This document shows, in pieces, positions 8,842 to 18,095 of a stretch of 32,802 bases of DNA. Below the pieces are notes generated by a model, which saw only the letters and a program-made list of their open reading frames with translations, had not been told where the DNA came from and searched no databases. Source of the stretch: an uncultured Lachnospira sp. (GTDB lineage: Bacteria; Bacillota; Clostridia; Lachnospirales; Lachnospiraceae); contig CAMHLZ010000040.1 of assembly GCA_946186125.1 (NCBI GenBank), forward strand, positions 1 to 32,802, read 5' to 3'. Both the position numbers and the translations under genes were made by a program. Positions within the stretch are counted from its first letter, which is position 1; each line of letters begins with the position of its first letter.

Positions 8842-8870
8842 AGTTTATCACACCATAGTCACATTGTCAA
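8842..8870 (-). promoter_or_regulatory. Sigma-A-type promoter of the 1098-aa gene
   Basis: TTGACA (8865-8870), 17 bp, then TAAACT (8842-8847) with an extended -10 TGA in front. The -35 box overlaps the stop codon of the SMC gene. Transcription would begin near 8835, leaving a ~28-base leader with a good ribosome site before the TTG start. Confidence 0.6.
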
Positions 8871-11800
8871 AATAATGATGTCTGTTCATATTCTATTTTG
8901 GTATACTCTATTTCTTCATTTTCAACATTACTGAAATAATCAACAACTACTGTCTGCTGTTTTTTTCCTGCCATTTTTTGTCCTAGAACATAGTTCACGT
9001 CAAACTTGCCTGTTATGGCCGGTGTAGCTCCTCTCGCCGGAACAACTAACTGCACATTATTAGTCTTTAAAAGTTTAAAAATCGGTTCCCATATATAAAC
9101 ATCTTTAGCAGCTCCAAACGGGTTATCCAAAAATACAACTTTCTTTAAACCTGAAGCGTCTGCATTTTTTGAATTAATGCTGGATATATAATTAATTACC
9201 GCAATAAGGAACTGGATATATATTCCCTGTGACTGCCCCGTACTTCCGACTGCTTCTTCATACGGAAGATATCTGCTGAACTCTTTTATCCTCTCTCGTT
9301 TGTAAAGATTCAGCTTTATTGCATTCATATCATTTACAATAACCGAAAAAAGTTTTTTAAAGCTTAATTGGTTTTTAAGATATTTTATCCTGTCTTCCAC
9401 ATTATTTAACTCATCTGATTTCTCTGCTATATTATCAATGTATTCCGACATGGCTGCAGCGTATTCCTCTTCTTTTTTGTATGGAATCTTCAGATTTATA
9501 ACCGAAATCTGTTCGCCATCAAGCATTATCTTTGACATCTTAGGCAGACGTTCTAACTCTGTCTTAATATTCAGGCAATTCTGCAGGCACTGACTTTCAA
9601 AATTACTTTTTATCTTCTCCATGTCTTCAATGCCTTTTCCTACCATATCCCTTTCCAATTCAAGACATTTTGTTGTTTCTCCAAACATATTAATCAATCT
9701 GTCTGTCTCTTCAAAGTTTTCAGGCATAAAAACATTAATACGTATCTCTTCAGCAAGGATATCGCCACCGGCGTATTTCATCGTATCAATTAACATCTGT
9801 TTTTCATTCATAAAATCTTCTTTTCGTTTTGAAACATCATTTCTGAAACTTTCATATTTTTTCAAAATTTCCTTGCTCTTCTTTGAAATATCAATACCTT
9901 TATCAAATGATTCTTCCGTATCCTTTAATTTTATTGACTCCATTTCCATTCTGCTGTCAATATCATGTCTGACTATAGAATAACCATTTATTTCCTCCTC
10001 TATAACCCGGAGTTTCTTCTCATCATCAGCAATCACCTTTTCGTATTCCTTCAGCATTTCCTCATTATCTTCTATGAAAATATTGATATCCTGACCGTCA
10101 AACTGTTCTTCACGGTAATAACCGTATTTTTCGGATATAACCTGAATTGCATTCGATATTGCACCCTCTGTTTTATTGTATTTCGTTGCAATCTCTTTTT
10201 CTTTTTTAACTATTTCTTCTAATTTTTTTTGTCTGTTTTCAGTTGATTTTTTTATAGTTTCTAAAAGCTCTGCTGAGTTTTCCGTCAATGTTCCGGCATC
10301 ATATGCTGACTTTAGTTCCCCTGCATCAAATCCATTATATTTTATTCTGTGCAGAATCTTTTCCATGGTTTTGCCGTAACTTTGCAAAAGATTTTGTCTT
10401 TCCTTTAAACCTGAATTTTCTTTAGAAACGGCTGCTATAACTCCATCCAGTCTTGCCTTTAACTCATACGGCATTATATCTGTTAACTCTTTGCTGCCAC
10501 TTATGTAATACGGAGCATATACATTTGCCCACTCTTTCTCATTCTCTGCCTTTTGTGATTTTAATGATTCTATCTTTTCTTTCCTTAACGCCTTCTGTCT
10601 CATCAAGGCTTCTTTTCTCGAAAGCAGATTGTTGTAATTCTTCCTGTCAGTTTCAAGTTGTCTTCTTACAGAATCACTCTGTTTTTCAATTTCATCCACT
10701 TTTCTGTAATACTTAAATACTTCATCAAGCAACGTTTTTTGTGACTCATTATCAGCAATTCTCTTCTTTACAGTTTCGAGCTCACTGCTGATATTCCCAA
10801 CAGAATCTCTCCACTGTAACACCTGTTCTTCTAAGGATTCAAGAGCTGATATTTTTTCTTTGCGCATAATTTCAAGCTTGTTTAGTTTTTCTGTCGTCTC
10901 TTCGTCAACATCCTGTATCTTCATATATTCAATAACCCGCTCATAATCCTCTTCCATCACTTTTAACGTTTCATCCTGTCTTAAAATGTTTGTTTCAAGT
11001 TCTTTAAGCTCACTTTCATATTTTTTTATATCAGCCCTTTTTTCATCATCACTCATCATCACATCTTCATTATTGACAAGATATATGACACTTCTATCAT
11101 CATTTGGTTCTTCTTTTTCAACAACTTCCTCTCTTATAAGTGCCACAGGTGATAATGTTTGGTTTATCCGGTATAATTTTTCATCAGAAACTATTTCGTC
11201 AAATCCCTGTTTCACGACAACGCCATACGGTAATACAGGTACCCTGTCCATCCATTCTTTTGCCTTTTTTTCATCTGTTCCTTTTAAATATTCTACTCCG
11301 CTGACTACTTTATCACCATGGTATCTCTCAATATAATCTATAATATTTTTTACGCTTTCAGACTCTTCAAATACTTTTCCCGCCTTTTTCGCATCCAGAT
11401 TCAAAGATAGTTTTTTTCTGTTTTTCTTCATTTCACCGATAAGAATAACCTTATCTCTTACTGCGCGGTGTATTATGTCAGGAAGCTCACGCAGGTCATT
11501 TGCCCTGTAAATCTTACTGATTCTGTTTACATCTTCTGTGTGGCTGTCAAATTGTTCTATCTGATTTCTATACCAGGTAATCTGTTTTTCAATACTTTCT
11601 CTTTCACGAACCAGGTTTTCTCTTTCGTATGTATATCCCTGTATGCTGCGATTGATTTCATCATATTGCTCCTGTAATTGCCGCATTTCTTTTTTATCTT
11701 TTTCTATTTCACCGGATATTTTTTCTATTTCTCTAAGTGCGGTCGACGGAATCAGAACGCCTGAGTTATTACGTGCTTTTTCAGACAGCCTGGCTGCTTC

Positions 11801-13264
11801 TTCCTTTTTTTGCTCATTTTCATTTAATTTGAATTCTAAAATCGCTATCGTATTCGAATTATCACTAAGATTTTTTTCGTATTCCGATAATGTTTCTTCT
11901 TCCTTTTCTAATATAGTTTTTTCCTGTTCTATCTGTTCACTGATAAGTTCATTCTTCGTATCAATGTGTCTTTTCCATGTTGCAGTAAGAACAGAAAGTT
12001 CACTTGTAAGTGAGTCTGTATCTTTAAGAGCATAATCAAGCATCTCTTTTGTCTTATCATACTCTGCTTTATAAGAGATATATTCAAGGTAATCGTTACC
12101 ACATTCTTTTTCTTTGAGCTCTTTTTCTAATGCACGGATTTCTTCTTTTTCTCCTGCTATTATCTCAGAAAATTCTTTTAAATTTTCTTTTAGCTCATAA
12201 AGTTCATTTTGTCGTTTTGCTACCTTCGCTGTATCTACACGCCTGCTTAAATTATTCCTTTCATTTACAATAAATGCTTTTTCATCTGCAATCTTTTCTC
12301 TTGCTTTTTTTCTGTCTTCTTCCATTAAAACAACGGTATTATAAGCTTTTGAAAGTTCATACTCCAATGAATCAATTCCTACAAACAGCTGTTTTATTGA
12401 AGCAGCTCTTTCTGAAAAATTCTCAATCATTTCTATCTGCCTGTCATAATTATTAAGCTGTTCTTTTTTCTTTGACAATGCAAGAAGCTGATCTTTAATG
12501 TCTAAAAGTGTCTTTGCCATATTGTCCTGTTCATTCTCTGAATGATATTTGTTTTGAAATGACTTTCTAATTATTTCTTCTATTAGCAGGTCTTCAACAA
12601 CTTTTCTGGTTGTCTTATAATTTGTCTCAAAATATGTCCTTACATGTCCCTCTGTCTTATTTATTCCACGCACAATCTCCCAATGGCTCTCATACAGTCC
12701 GTATTCAGCAATAAATCTCTGGTAATCCCCTTTTCTGTCAAAAATATGTACTTCTAGCTTAGGTTCTTTGCGTTCTAAATCCTTAAGATAGTTTTTTAAT
12801 CCTGTATACGTAATTCTCTCTCCATCTTTGGAAAGTGGAAGATTCTTTATATCATTATCATTGTAGTTTCTATAGAATATTACATAATTAAAATATTCTG
12901 TTTCAGCAGTGTTTTTCTGTTTTTCTTCACCTGAATCCTTCGACTTCCTTGCACAAAAACCCGTAAGCATATATTTTAATTCATTTTTAATATGTACGTC
13001 GCTAAGACTCCATTCTATTAATGAATGAATGGTGGTACTTCCTTCGTTTGTTCTGAACAGTTTTTCCAGCGGCTGTTTTTCATCTAATGTACAATTAGGA
13101 ATCAGATTTTGCATCAGAAGCAGCATAAGCACACTTTTACCACCACCATTTGCAAGGTCATAAATGGTATTTTTACCTGAAAATCTCATCATGAAATCAT
13201 CATAAAATTGTGTACCAAAATTATATTTTACGTTATTCACCCTGATTCTGTTGATATGCGGCAT
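8867..13264 (-). CDS. JetC/MksB-like SMC (condensin) ATPase subunit
   Basis: A 1465-aa SMC-like protein. The N-terminal head carries LANGGGKS (37-44) as Walker A. Long charged coiled-coil arms (about 230-630 and 750-1270) flank a non-coiled hinge at about 640-740. The C-terminal head has the ABC signature STGQSQG (1341-1347) and Walker B VVFLDNPFG with D1380. In the Wadjet/MksBEF family this subunit forms the DNA-extruding motor with the JetA and JetB subunits. Two features are unusual: the first P-loop Gly is Leu, and the residue after the Walker B Asp, normally the catalytic Glu, is Asn (N1381). The start overlaps the JetB-like gene by 32 bp, so expression is coupled. Other SMC-like families (MukB, SbcC) are less likely because of the two partner genes. 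Confidence 0.82.
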   Translation of the reverse strand: MPHINRIRVNNVKYNFGTQFYDDFMMRFSGKNTIYDLANGGGKSVLMLLLMQNLIPNCTLDEKQPLEKLFRTNEGSTTIHSLIEWSLSDVHIKNELKYMLTGFCARKSKDSGEEKQKNTAETEYFNYVIFYRNYNDNDIKNLPLSKDGERITYTGLKNYLKDLERKEPKLEVHIFDRKGDYQRFIAEYGLYESHWEIVRGINKTEGHVRTYFETNYKTTRKVVEDLLIEEIIRKSFQNKYHSENEQDNMAKTLLDIKDQLLALSKKKEQLNNYDRQIEMIENFSERAASIKQLFVGIDSLEYELSKAYNTVVLMEEDRKKAREKIADEKAFIVNERNNLSRRVDTAKVAKRQNELYELKENLKEFSEIIAGEKEEIRALEKELKEKECGNDYLEYISYKAEYDKTKEMLDYALKDTDSLTSELSVLTATWKRHIDTKNELISEQIEQEKTILEKEEETLSEYEKNLSDNSNTIAILEFKLNENEQKKEEAARLSEKARNNSGVLIPSTALREIEKISGEIEKDKKEMRQLQEQYDEINRSIQGYTYERENLVRERESIEKQITWYRNQIEQFDSHTEDVNRISKIYRANDLRELPDIIHRAVRDKVILIGEMKKNRKKLSLNLDAKKAGKVFEESESVKNIIDYIERYHGDKVVSGVEYLKGTDEKKAKEWMDRVPVLPYGVVVKQGFDEIVSDEKLYRINQTLSPVALIREEVVEKEEPNDDRSVIYLVNNEDVMMSDDEKRADIKKYESELKELETNILRQDETLKVMEEDYERVIEYMKIQDVDEETTEKLNKLEIMRKEKISALESLEEQVLQWRDSVGNISSELETVKKRIADNESQKTLLDEVFKYYRKVDEIEKQSDSVRRQLETDRKNYNNLLSRKEALMRQKALRKEKIESLKSQKAENEKEWANVYAPYYISGSKELTDIMPYELKARLDGVIAAVSKENSGLKERQNLLQSYGKTMEKILHRIKYNGFDAGELKSAYDAGTLTENSAELLETIKKSTENRQKKLEEIVKKEKEIATKYNKTEGAISNAIQVISEKYGYYREEQFDGQDINIFIEDNEEMLKEYEKVIADDEKKLRVIEEEINGYSIVRHDIDSRMEMESIKLKDTEESFDKGIDISKKSKEILKKYESFRNDVSKRKEDFMNEKQMLIDTMKYAGGDILAEEIRINVFMPENFEETDRLINMFGETTKCLELERDMVGKGIEDMEKIKSNFESQCLQNCLNIKTELERLPKMSKIMLDGEQISVINLKIPYKKEEEYAAAMSEYIDNIAEKSDELNNVEDRIKYLKNQLSFKKLFSVIVNDMNAIKLNLYKRERIKEFSRYLPYEEAVGSTGQSQGIYIQFLIAVINYISSINSKNADASGLKKVVFLDNPFGAAKDVYIWEPIFKLLKTNNVQLVVPARGATPAITGKFDVNYVLGQKMAGKKQQTVVVDYFSNVENEEIEYTKIEYEQTSLF

Positions 13265-13973
13265 CCTTAACTGCTCCTTTCACCAAATTGTATAATTCTC
13301 CCTTATTCTCATCAAAATAATTCTCGATTAATGCCTTAAGCCTGCCTGTCGGATAATACCTTCCATCATTTTGAAGCAGAAGCTCCTGTTTTTCCATGAA
13401 GTTAAATACAAGTTTTACATAACCCGCTTTAGAACCTTTAGATGCTTTGACACTTACAGCATCTTCATTTACAACAAGCGGAAGTTCCTCCCATAATCCG
13501 CTTATAGCCTGAAAACTGTTTTCTTCCACCTCATCAAGTGACATAAGATTTATCTCTTTTAGTGTTGATGCAAGCATACTGTCCACAGCTGCAATAATAT
13601 CCTCACTTCTTACATACTCTGTAAAAGTCTCTGAAGATGTATCTGAATAAAATCTTGTTATTACACCAAACATCACAAAATAGCATAGATATAATTCTCT
13701 GTTAAGTCTTATTCCAATCTCTTTTTTTAATTCTTCATTGCTATAACCAAATACACGATTGCCTTTACCCGGAGAAATATACAACGTATCATTGTATTCA
13801 TATAATGAAAGATTCATCTTTCTGCACATTGTCATTACAATATCATAGACTTCTGGATTATCGATATATTCCTCATACAGCGAAGCTGTTTCTTTTTTAC
13901 CGGCACTGATTTCTTCGCCCTTTACGAGACACGAAAATATTTCAAGTGCTTTTTCTAAATTTCTGTTATCCAT
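13233..13973 (-). CDS. JetB/MksE-like condensin accessory subunit
   Basis: About 246 aa, small and acidic, with a helix-rich body and a probable winged-helix segment near the C-terminus (KLVFNFMEKQELLLQNDGRYYPT, whose middle reads as a beta wing). In position, size and partners it matches MksE/JetB, which links the kleisin-like subunit to the SMC heads. The frame could open at TTG 13997, but ATG 13973 has GGAG six bases upstream and makes the usual short overlap (8 bp) with the preceding gene, so I chose it. Sequence similarity of this subunit is low across families, so the call leans on synteny. Confidence 0.65.
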   Translation of the reverse strand: MDNRNLEKALEIFSCLVKGEEISAGKKETASLYEEYIDNPEVYDIVMTMCRKMNLSLYEYNDTLYISPGKGNRVFGYSNEELKKEIGIRLNRELYLCYFVMFGVITRFYSDTSSETFTEYVRSEDIIAAVDSMLASTLKEINLMSLDEVEENSFQAISGLWEELPLVVNEDAVSVKASKGSKAGYVKLVFNFMEKQELLLQNDGRYYPTGRLKALIENYFDENKGELYNLVKGAVKDAAYQQNQGE

Positions 13974-15489
13974 CTGTATCTCCATTTCCAACCACAAATA
14001 TTATATCAGATATAGAAGCAATATCAGGCCTGTTTATAACTTCTGTCGTGCTCTCAATATAAAACTTCAAGCCCTGATATTTCTGTACCTCTTTACAGTA
14101 GTTTTTAATCTTTTCCTCTAAAAATGTATCCGGATGTTCTGACAGTGCATTGATTTCATATTCTTTTTTCTGGCACAGGTGTACAAGAAAAGAATACCAG
14201 TCTGCATTTTTTTCAAACTTATATCCAATACGTTTTCTTAATTCTTCTTCAACCTCGCTCAGAGTAAAACGTTCTTTTTTCATCATCATATCTAATAATA
14301 CGCCCAAAAATATCCCATAATTATGTTCAATTCGTTTATCTTCTATTTCATCTTCATAGACATACTCTTTTAACTGTTCATCCTTGATTTTTTCTACTTT
14401 TTCTTCACCTTCCGTTCTGTACAAAAGCATGTCATCTATATTTATGATATCAAACTTTTTCGGCACATTAAGATTAAGCATTGGAACAATAATATTTTCA
14501 ATCATGTCAGCCCTGTCCAAATCTTTCAGTCTTCTAAAATAATCCCGGAAATCAAATGATATTCTGAGACTTGTAAGCTTTGCCTTTGCAATCAGTTCGT
14601 CTGCCTTAATCTGTAAATCCGTACACTCACTTAATAATCTTCCGTGTCTTGTAATCGCTTTGTTTAGTTCTGATTCCAACATATATATATCCTGCATCGC
14701 CGAATAATATCTGCTTTCGGATTCTGCTTTTTTTAGTGCCTGTTCTATTAATTCTTTGTTTTGCGAAAATAATTTCTGCTCATCATCAAACCATTTTACT
14801 ACTGTATTGTTAAATTCTTCGTATACTTTTACTCCCTGAAACACATCATGACTTAGAACGGCAAGTACTTCATTTTTCTTTGCAAGAAGTCTCCCTACTT
14901 CGCTGTTAATTCTCCTTACGACTCTCGTACCGCCTTTAAAGTTTTTTGAAGAAATCAACTTTCCAAGAAGAACCTGTTCTATCGTAATATTGCTTTCGTC
15001 CCTTACTTCTTTTGTATCAAGATAAAATTCTACTGCATCAGATGTGATGGAATAATATATTATTCCGTCTATTATTTTTGCATCTATTAACTTAACCCTC
15101 ATTGACTGTCTTTTTTTTTCCACAGGATTAAAATACTCATATACAAATGGTCTTCCGTCATTATTTATTTTATCAAATATAAATCTGATTAATTCTTTAC
15201 ATTTTTTTTCTTCTTCTTTTACTTCAAAATCTCTTATCATGATATCAGACATGAATTTTTCATATTCATCATAGGTTACAAGTTCTTCATTAAAATTATT
15301 TTTTTCAATAAAAAAACGCAATACCGCCATCAGAATATATCCCATATCAAGATTTTCAAACTGTCCTTCCTTGTACTGCCTGAAAGACATTTCTGATAAC
15401 TTAAAATAGGGATAATATTTTCTAATATTCAGCATACGTTCATTGTGGTCGTATATTATATCTCTTTTTAATACATATTCTCCGGACAT
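13966..15489 (-). CDS. JetA/MksF-like kleisin subunit of a Wadjet-type condensin
   Basis: A 507-aa cytoplasmic protein. An N-terminal helical domain includes the segment AVEFYLDTKEVRDES followed by IEQVLLGKLISSKNFKGG, the pattern seen in MksF/JetA, where it precedes the helices contacting the SMC. A central coiled coil (~235-310) and a C-terminal helical/winged-helix region (~385-507) follow. Kleisin-like subunits of this type bridge the two SMC heads. The gene starts 21 bp after recR, with AAAGGA upstream of the ATG, and its end overlaps the JetB-like start. It is the first gene of the three-gene cassette and is most simply transcribed with dnaX-ybaB-recR. Confidence 0.72.
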   Translation of the reverse strand: MSGEYVLKRDIIYDHNERMLNIRKYYPYFKLSEMSFRQYKEGQFENLDMGYILMAVLRFFIEKNNFNEELVTYDEYEKFMSDIMIRDFEVKEEEKKCKELIRFIFDKINNDGRPFVYEYFNPVEKKRQSMRVKLIDAKIIDGIIYYSITSDAVEFYLDTKEVRDESNITIEQVLLGKLISSKNFKGGTRVVRRINSEVGRLLAKKNEVLAVLSHDVFQGVKVYEEFNNTVVKWFDDEQKLFSQNKELIEQALKKAESESRYYSAMQDIYMLESELNKAITRHGRLLSECTDLQIKADELIAKAKLTSLRISFDFRDYFRRLKDLDRADMIENIIVPMLNLNVPKKFDIINIDDMLLYRTEGEEKVEKIKDEQLKEYVYEDEIEDKRIEHNYGIFLGVLLDMMMKKERFTLSEVEEELRKRIGYKFEKNADWYSFLVHLCQKKEYEINALSEHPDTFLEEKIKNYCKEVQKYQGLKFYIESTTEVINRPDIASISDIIFVVGNGDTDG

Positions 15490-15510
15490 CCTTTTCGTTC
15501 CTTTCTGCTA

Positions 15511-16107
15511 CTACATATCAGTTCGGCCTTCTAATGCCCTTAGAAGTGTTACTTCATCTATGTATTCTAAATCTCCGCCTACAGGAACTCCACTTGCAAT
15601 TCTGCTGACTTTAATCCCTGTCGGTTTGATTAATTTACTAATATATAATGCCGTAGCTTCTCCCTCAACGCTTGAATTTGTAGATATGATTACCTCATCT
15701 ACATCATCTCTGAGACGCTCCATCAATTCTTTTAATTTTATATCTCCCGGACCTATCCCTAATGTAGGCGAAATAGCTCCGTGAAGCACGTGGTACACAC
15801 CATCAAACTTTCCTGTTTTTTCATAAGCTGCAAGGTCTCTTGTGTTTTCCACTACCATTATTACCTTATGATTTCTACGGTCACTCCTGCATATTGGGCA
15901 TAATTCCTCATCTGTCAGGGTAAAACACTTTTTACAATATCTTACATTTGCCTTTGCATTTACAATCGTTTCAGCAAAATGATTAACCTGTTCTTCAGGC
16001 AGATTGAGGATATGGAAAGCAAGCCTCTGGGCTGACTTCGCACCCACGCCCGGAAGCTTGGCAAATTCTTCTATTAATTGATTGATGTATTTGCTGTAAT
16101 ATTCCAT
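15511..16107 (-). CDS. recR: Recombination mediator protein RecR
   Basis: 198 aa, the standard RecR length. RecR works with RecO/RecF to load RecA at gaps. Visible in order: helix-hairpin-helix LPGVGAKSAQRLA, a four-cysteine zinc finger (CKKC...CPIC), a Toprim domain beginning VIMVVENTRDLAAYEKTG, and the conserved GIGPGDIKLKEL and SNSSVEGEAT-like segment (here STNSSVEGEAT). The frame extends to GTG 16119, but that GTG lies within the AGGA ribosome site of ATG 16107, so ATG is the start. It sits in the classic dnaX-ybaB-recR order, followed directly by the condensin-like genes. Confidence 0.96.
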   Translation of the reverse strand: MEYYSKYINQLIEEFAKLPGVGAKSAQRLAFHILNLPEEQVNHFAETIVNAKANVRYCKKCFTLTDEELCPICRSDRRNHKVIMVVENTRDLAAYEKTGKFDGVYHVLHGAISPTLGIGPGDIKLKELMERLRDDVDEVIISTNSSVEGEATALYISKLIKPTGIKVSRIASGVPVGGDLEYIDEVTLLRALEGRTDM

Positions 16108-16138
16108 TTCTATCCTCACTCTGCATGATTAAATAGTT

Positions 16139-16492
16139 TTAGAACGGAAATCCTCCGCCTAATCCGCCAAGTCCGCCTGTAATCTTTGACATCTGATTCT
16201 GTGATATTTCATCGATTTCTCTTAATGCCTGATTTGTAGCAGCCACGATTAAGTCTTCTAACATCTCTATATCATCCGGATCAACAACTTCCTCTGATAT
16301 CTTAACACTTACGACTTCTTTTTTTCCTGAAACTGTTACTTCTACAGCTCCGCCACCTGCTTTTGCAGTTACTTCTTTTGATTCAAGTTCCTTTGTAGTC
16401 TCTTCCATCTGCTTCTGCATCTTCTGAGCCTGTTTCATAAGATTATTCATGTTTCCCGGCATGCCTCCCGGGAAACCTCCTCTTTTTGCCAT
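16139..16492 (-). CDS. ybaB: Nucleoid-associated protein YbaB/EbfC
   Basis: 117 aa. It begins with a Gly/Met-rich tail ([14 protein letters not shown]), then a long amphipathic helix ([17 protein letters not shown]), then the beta hairpin with the [16 protein letters not shown] segment diagnostic of YbaB, and a Gly-rich C-terminus. YbaB dimers bind DNA. GAGGAGG ends inside the dnaX stop region, and the ATG follows the dnaX stop by one base, so the genes are coupled. Confidence 0.95.
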   Translation of the reverse strand: MAKRGGFPGGMPGNMNNLMKQAQKMQKQMEETTKELESKEVTAKAGGGAVEVTVSGKKEVVSVKISEEVVDPDDIEMLEDLIVAATNQALREIDEISQNQMSKITGGLGGLGGGFPF

Positions 16493-16493
16493 T

Positions 16494-18077
16494 TTAAAAA
16501 TCCTCCTCTTCGATTTCCATATTAATCATACTTTTTATTTCAGTAAATTTATCATGATAGCTTTCTTCGGGTTTTAGAAGTTCAATCTCCACTTCTATTG
16601 ATTTCCCGGTAGCTTCACCAAGCATCTCTTCTATCTGTGACTTTTTTTCACCTGTTCCGTTATGACCAACAAACATAGTATAATTGATTTCATCCTGAAA
16701 AACAAGATAAAGCTTATTATCATCACCGGCACTTATCCTGCAATCTTTTAGAAATGCCTTTTCACTTCCCGGAAATCTGGCTGCAAGCTTACCCCAGTTT
16801 GATGCTGCAAGCTTAACATCTTCGGGCACTGCTCTCGGTCTTTCCTTTTTCACCGTTTTTTCCTCTGCATTTTCTACAGGAGTCTGTATAGACGTTAATG
16901 GTACGCTGCTTACATGAAATTCTCCGTTTTCTATCTTATTTTCAAGACTTTCAATTCTCTGTATCAACGAATCATAATTTTTTTCCATTGCAGGTCTTGT
17001 CAGTTTTATCAAAGTCACCTCTATCATTATTCTTTTGTTTGATGCATATTTTAAAGAAGCAGTCAGTTCTGACAAAATCCTTATATATCGCATAAGTACA
17101 TCTATGCTTACCATCCCTGCCTCTTCTTTCATCGCCTCAAGCCGTTGTGCTGAAGCATCTACAACCTCACCGGCGTTATCTGATACAGATATCAGCAAAA
17201 GATTTCTAAGATACCATACAAAATCTGTTACAAACTGCGACAAATCTCTTCCAAGTGTAACTATCTCGTCTAACTGATGAATACATGCAACTGAATCTTC
17301 AGCCACTATACTCCTTAATAATCTGCCATACACTTCCGTATCAACGGCTCCAAGCACTTCAAGGACATTTTCGTATGTCAGTTTCTCGTTCATATAAAAG
17401 GCACTGCATTGATCCAAGAGACTCAGTGCATCTCTCATAGAACCGTCTGCCGTTTTAGCAATGTATTGAAGTGCCCTTTCTTCAGTATCCATTCCTTCGA
17501 TATTGCATAATTCAGTCATTCGTAAAGCAATGGTTTCGATACTTATTCTCTTAAAATCATATCTCTGACATCTGGACAATATTGTTATCGGAATCTTGTG
17601 TACTTCCGTTGTGGCAAGTATAAATATTACATACGAAGGTGGCTCTTCAAGTGTCTTTAACAGTGCGTTAAATGCACCTATTGACAGCATATGAACCTCA
17701 TCAACAATATAGACTTTATATTTTCCTTCCGTTGGCGAATATTTGACTTCTTCAACAATCTGTCTGATATTTTCAACACCGTTGTTTGAAGCAGCATCTA
17801 TTTCTATCACATTCATTGATGAACCGTGCTGTATTGCCTTACATACTTCACATTCGTTACACGGATTTCCATCCACGGGATGCATGCAATTTACCGCTTT
17901 TGCAAATATTTTTGCCACACTTGTCTTACCTGTTCCTCTCGTTCCACAAAACAGATATGCATGTCCAATCCTGTCCGCTTTTATCTGATTTCTCAAAGTT
18001 GATGTAATATGTTCCTGACCTTTTACATTCTCAAAATCATCCGGTCTGAACTTTCTGTATAATGCTGTGTATGACAT
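16494..18077 (-). CDS. dnaX: DNA polymerase III subunit tau (clamp loader)
   Basis: 527 aa. This is the ATPase of the clamp loader, which places the sliding clamp on DNA. It has Walker A GTRGTGKT (45-52), the zinc module C64/C73/C76/C79, Walker B with D126-E127 followed by VH, the sensor-1 segment [11 protein letters not shown], and the SRC motif (168-170) with its arginine finger. The C-terminal ~150 residues are the variable tau region. GGAAGG precedes the ATG. An A AAA AAG heptamer lies in frame near codon 479. First gene of dnaX-ybaB-recR, 18 bp behind pfkA. Confidence 0.96.
   Translation of the reverse strand: MSYTALYRKFRPDDFENVKGQEHITSTLRNQIKADRIGHAYLFCGTRGTGKTSVAKIFAKAVNCMHPVDGNPCNECEVCKAIQHGSSMNVIEIDAASNNGVENIRQIVEEVKYSPTEGKYKVYIVDEVHMLSIGAFNALLKTLEEPPSYVIFILATTEVHKIPITILSRCQRYDFKRISIETIALRMTELCNIEGMDTEERALQYIAKTADGSMRDALSLLDQCSAFYMNEKLTYENVLEVLGAVDTEVYGRLLRSIVAEDSVACIHQLDEIVTLGRDLSQFVTDFVWYLRNLLLISVSDNAGEVVDASAQRLEAMKEEAGMVSIDVLMRYIRILSELTASLKYASNKRIMIEVTLIKLTRPAMEKNYDSLIQRIESLENKIENGEFHVSSVPLTSIQTPVENAEEKTVKKERPRAVPEDVKLAASNWGKLAARFPGSEKAFLKDCRISAGDDNKLYLVFQDEINYTMFVGHNGTGEKKSQIEEMLGEATGKSIEVEIELLKPEESYHDKFTEIKSMINMEIEEEDF
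16641..16647 (-). other. In-frame A AAA AAG slippery heptamer in dnaX
   Basis: Codons GAA AAA AAG (ending near residue 479) contain the same heptamer used for -1 frameshifting in E. coli dnaX. A -1 shift would end at TGA after eight codons, removing ~48 residues. No correctly spaced upstream ribosome-like stimulator or obvious stem was found. Confidence 0.3.
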
Positions 18078-18095
18078 AATTAACCTTCCATAATG

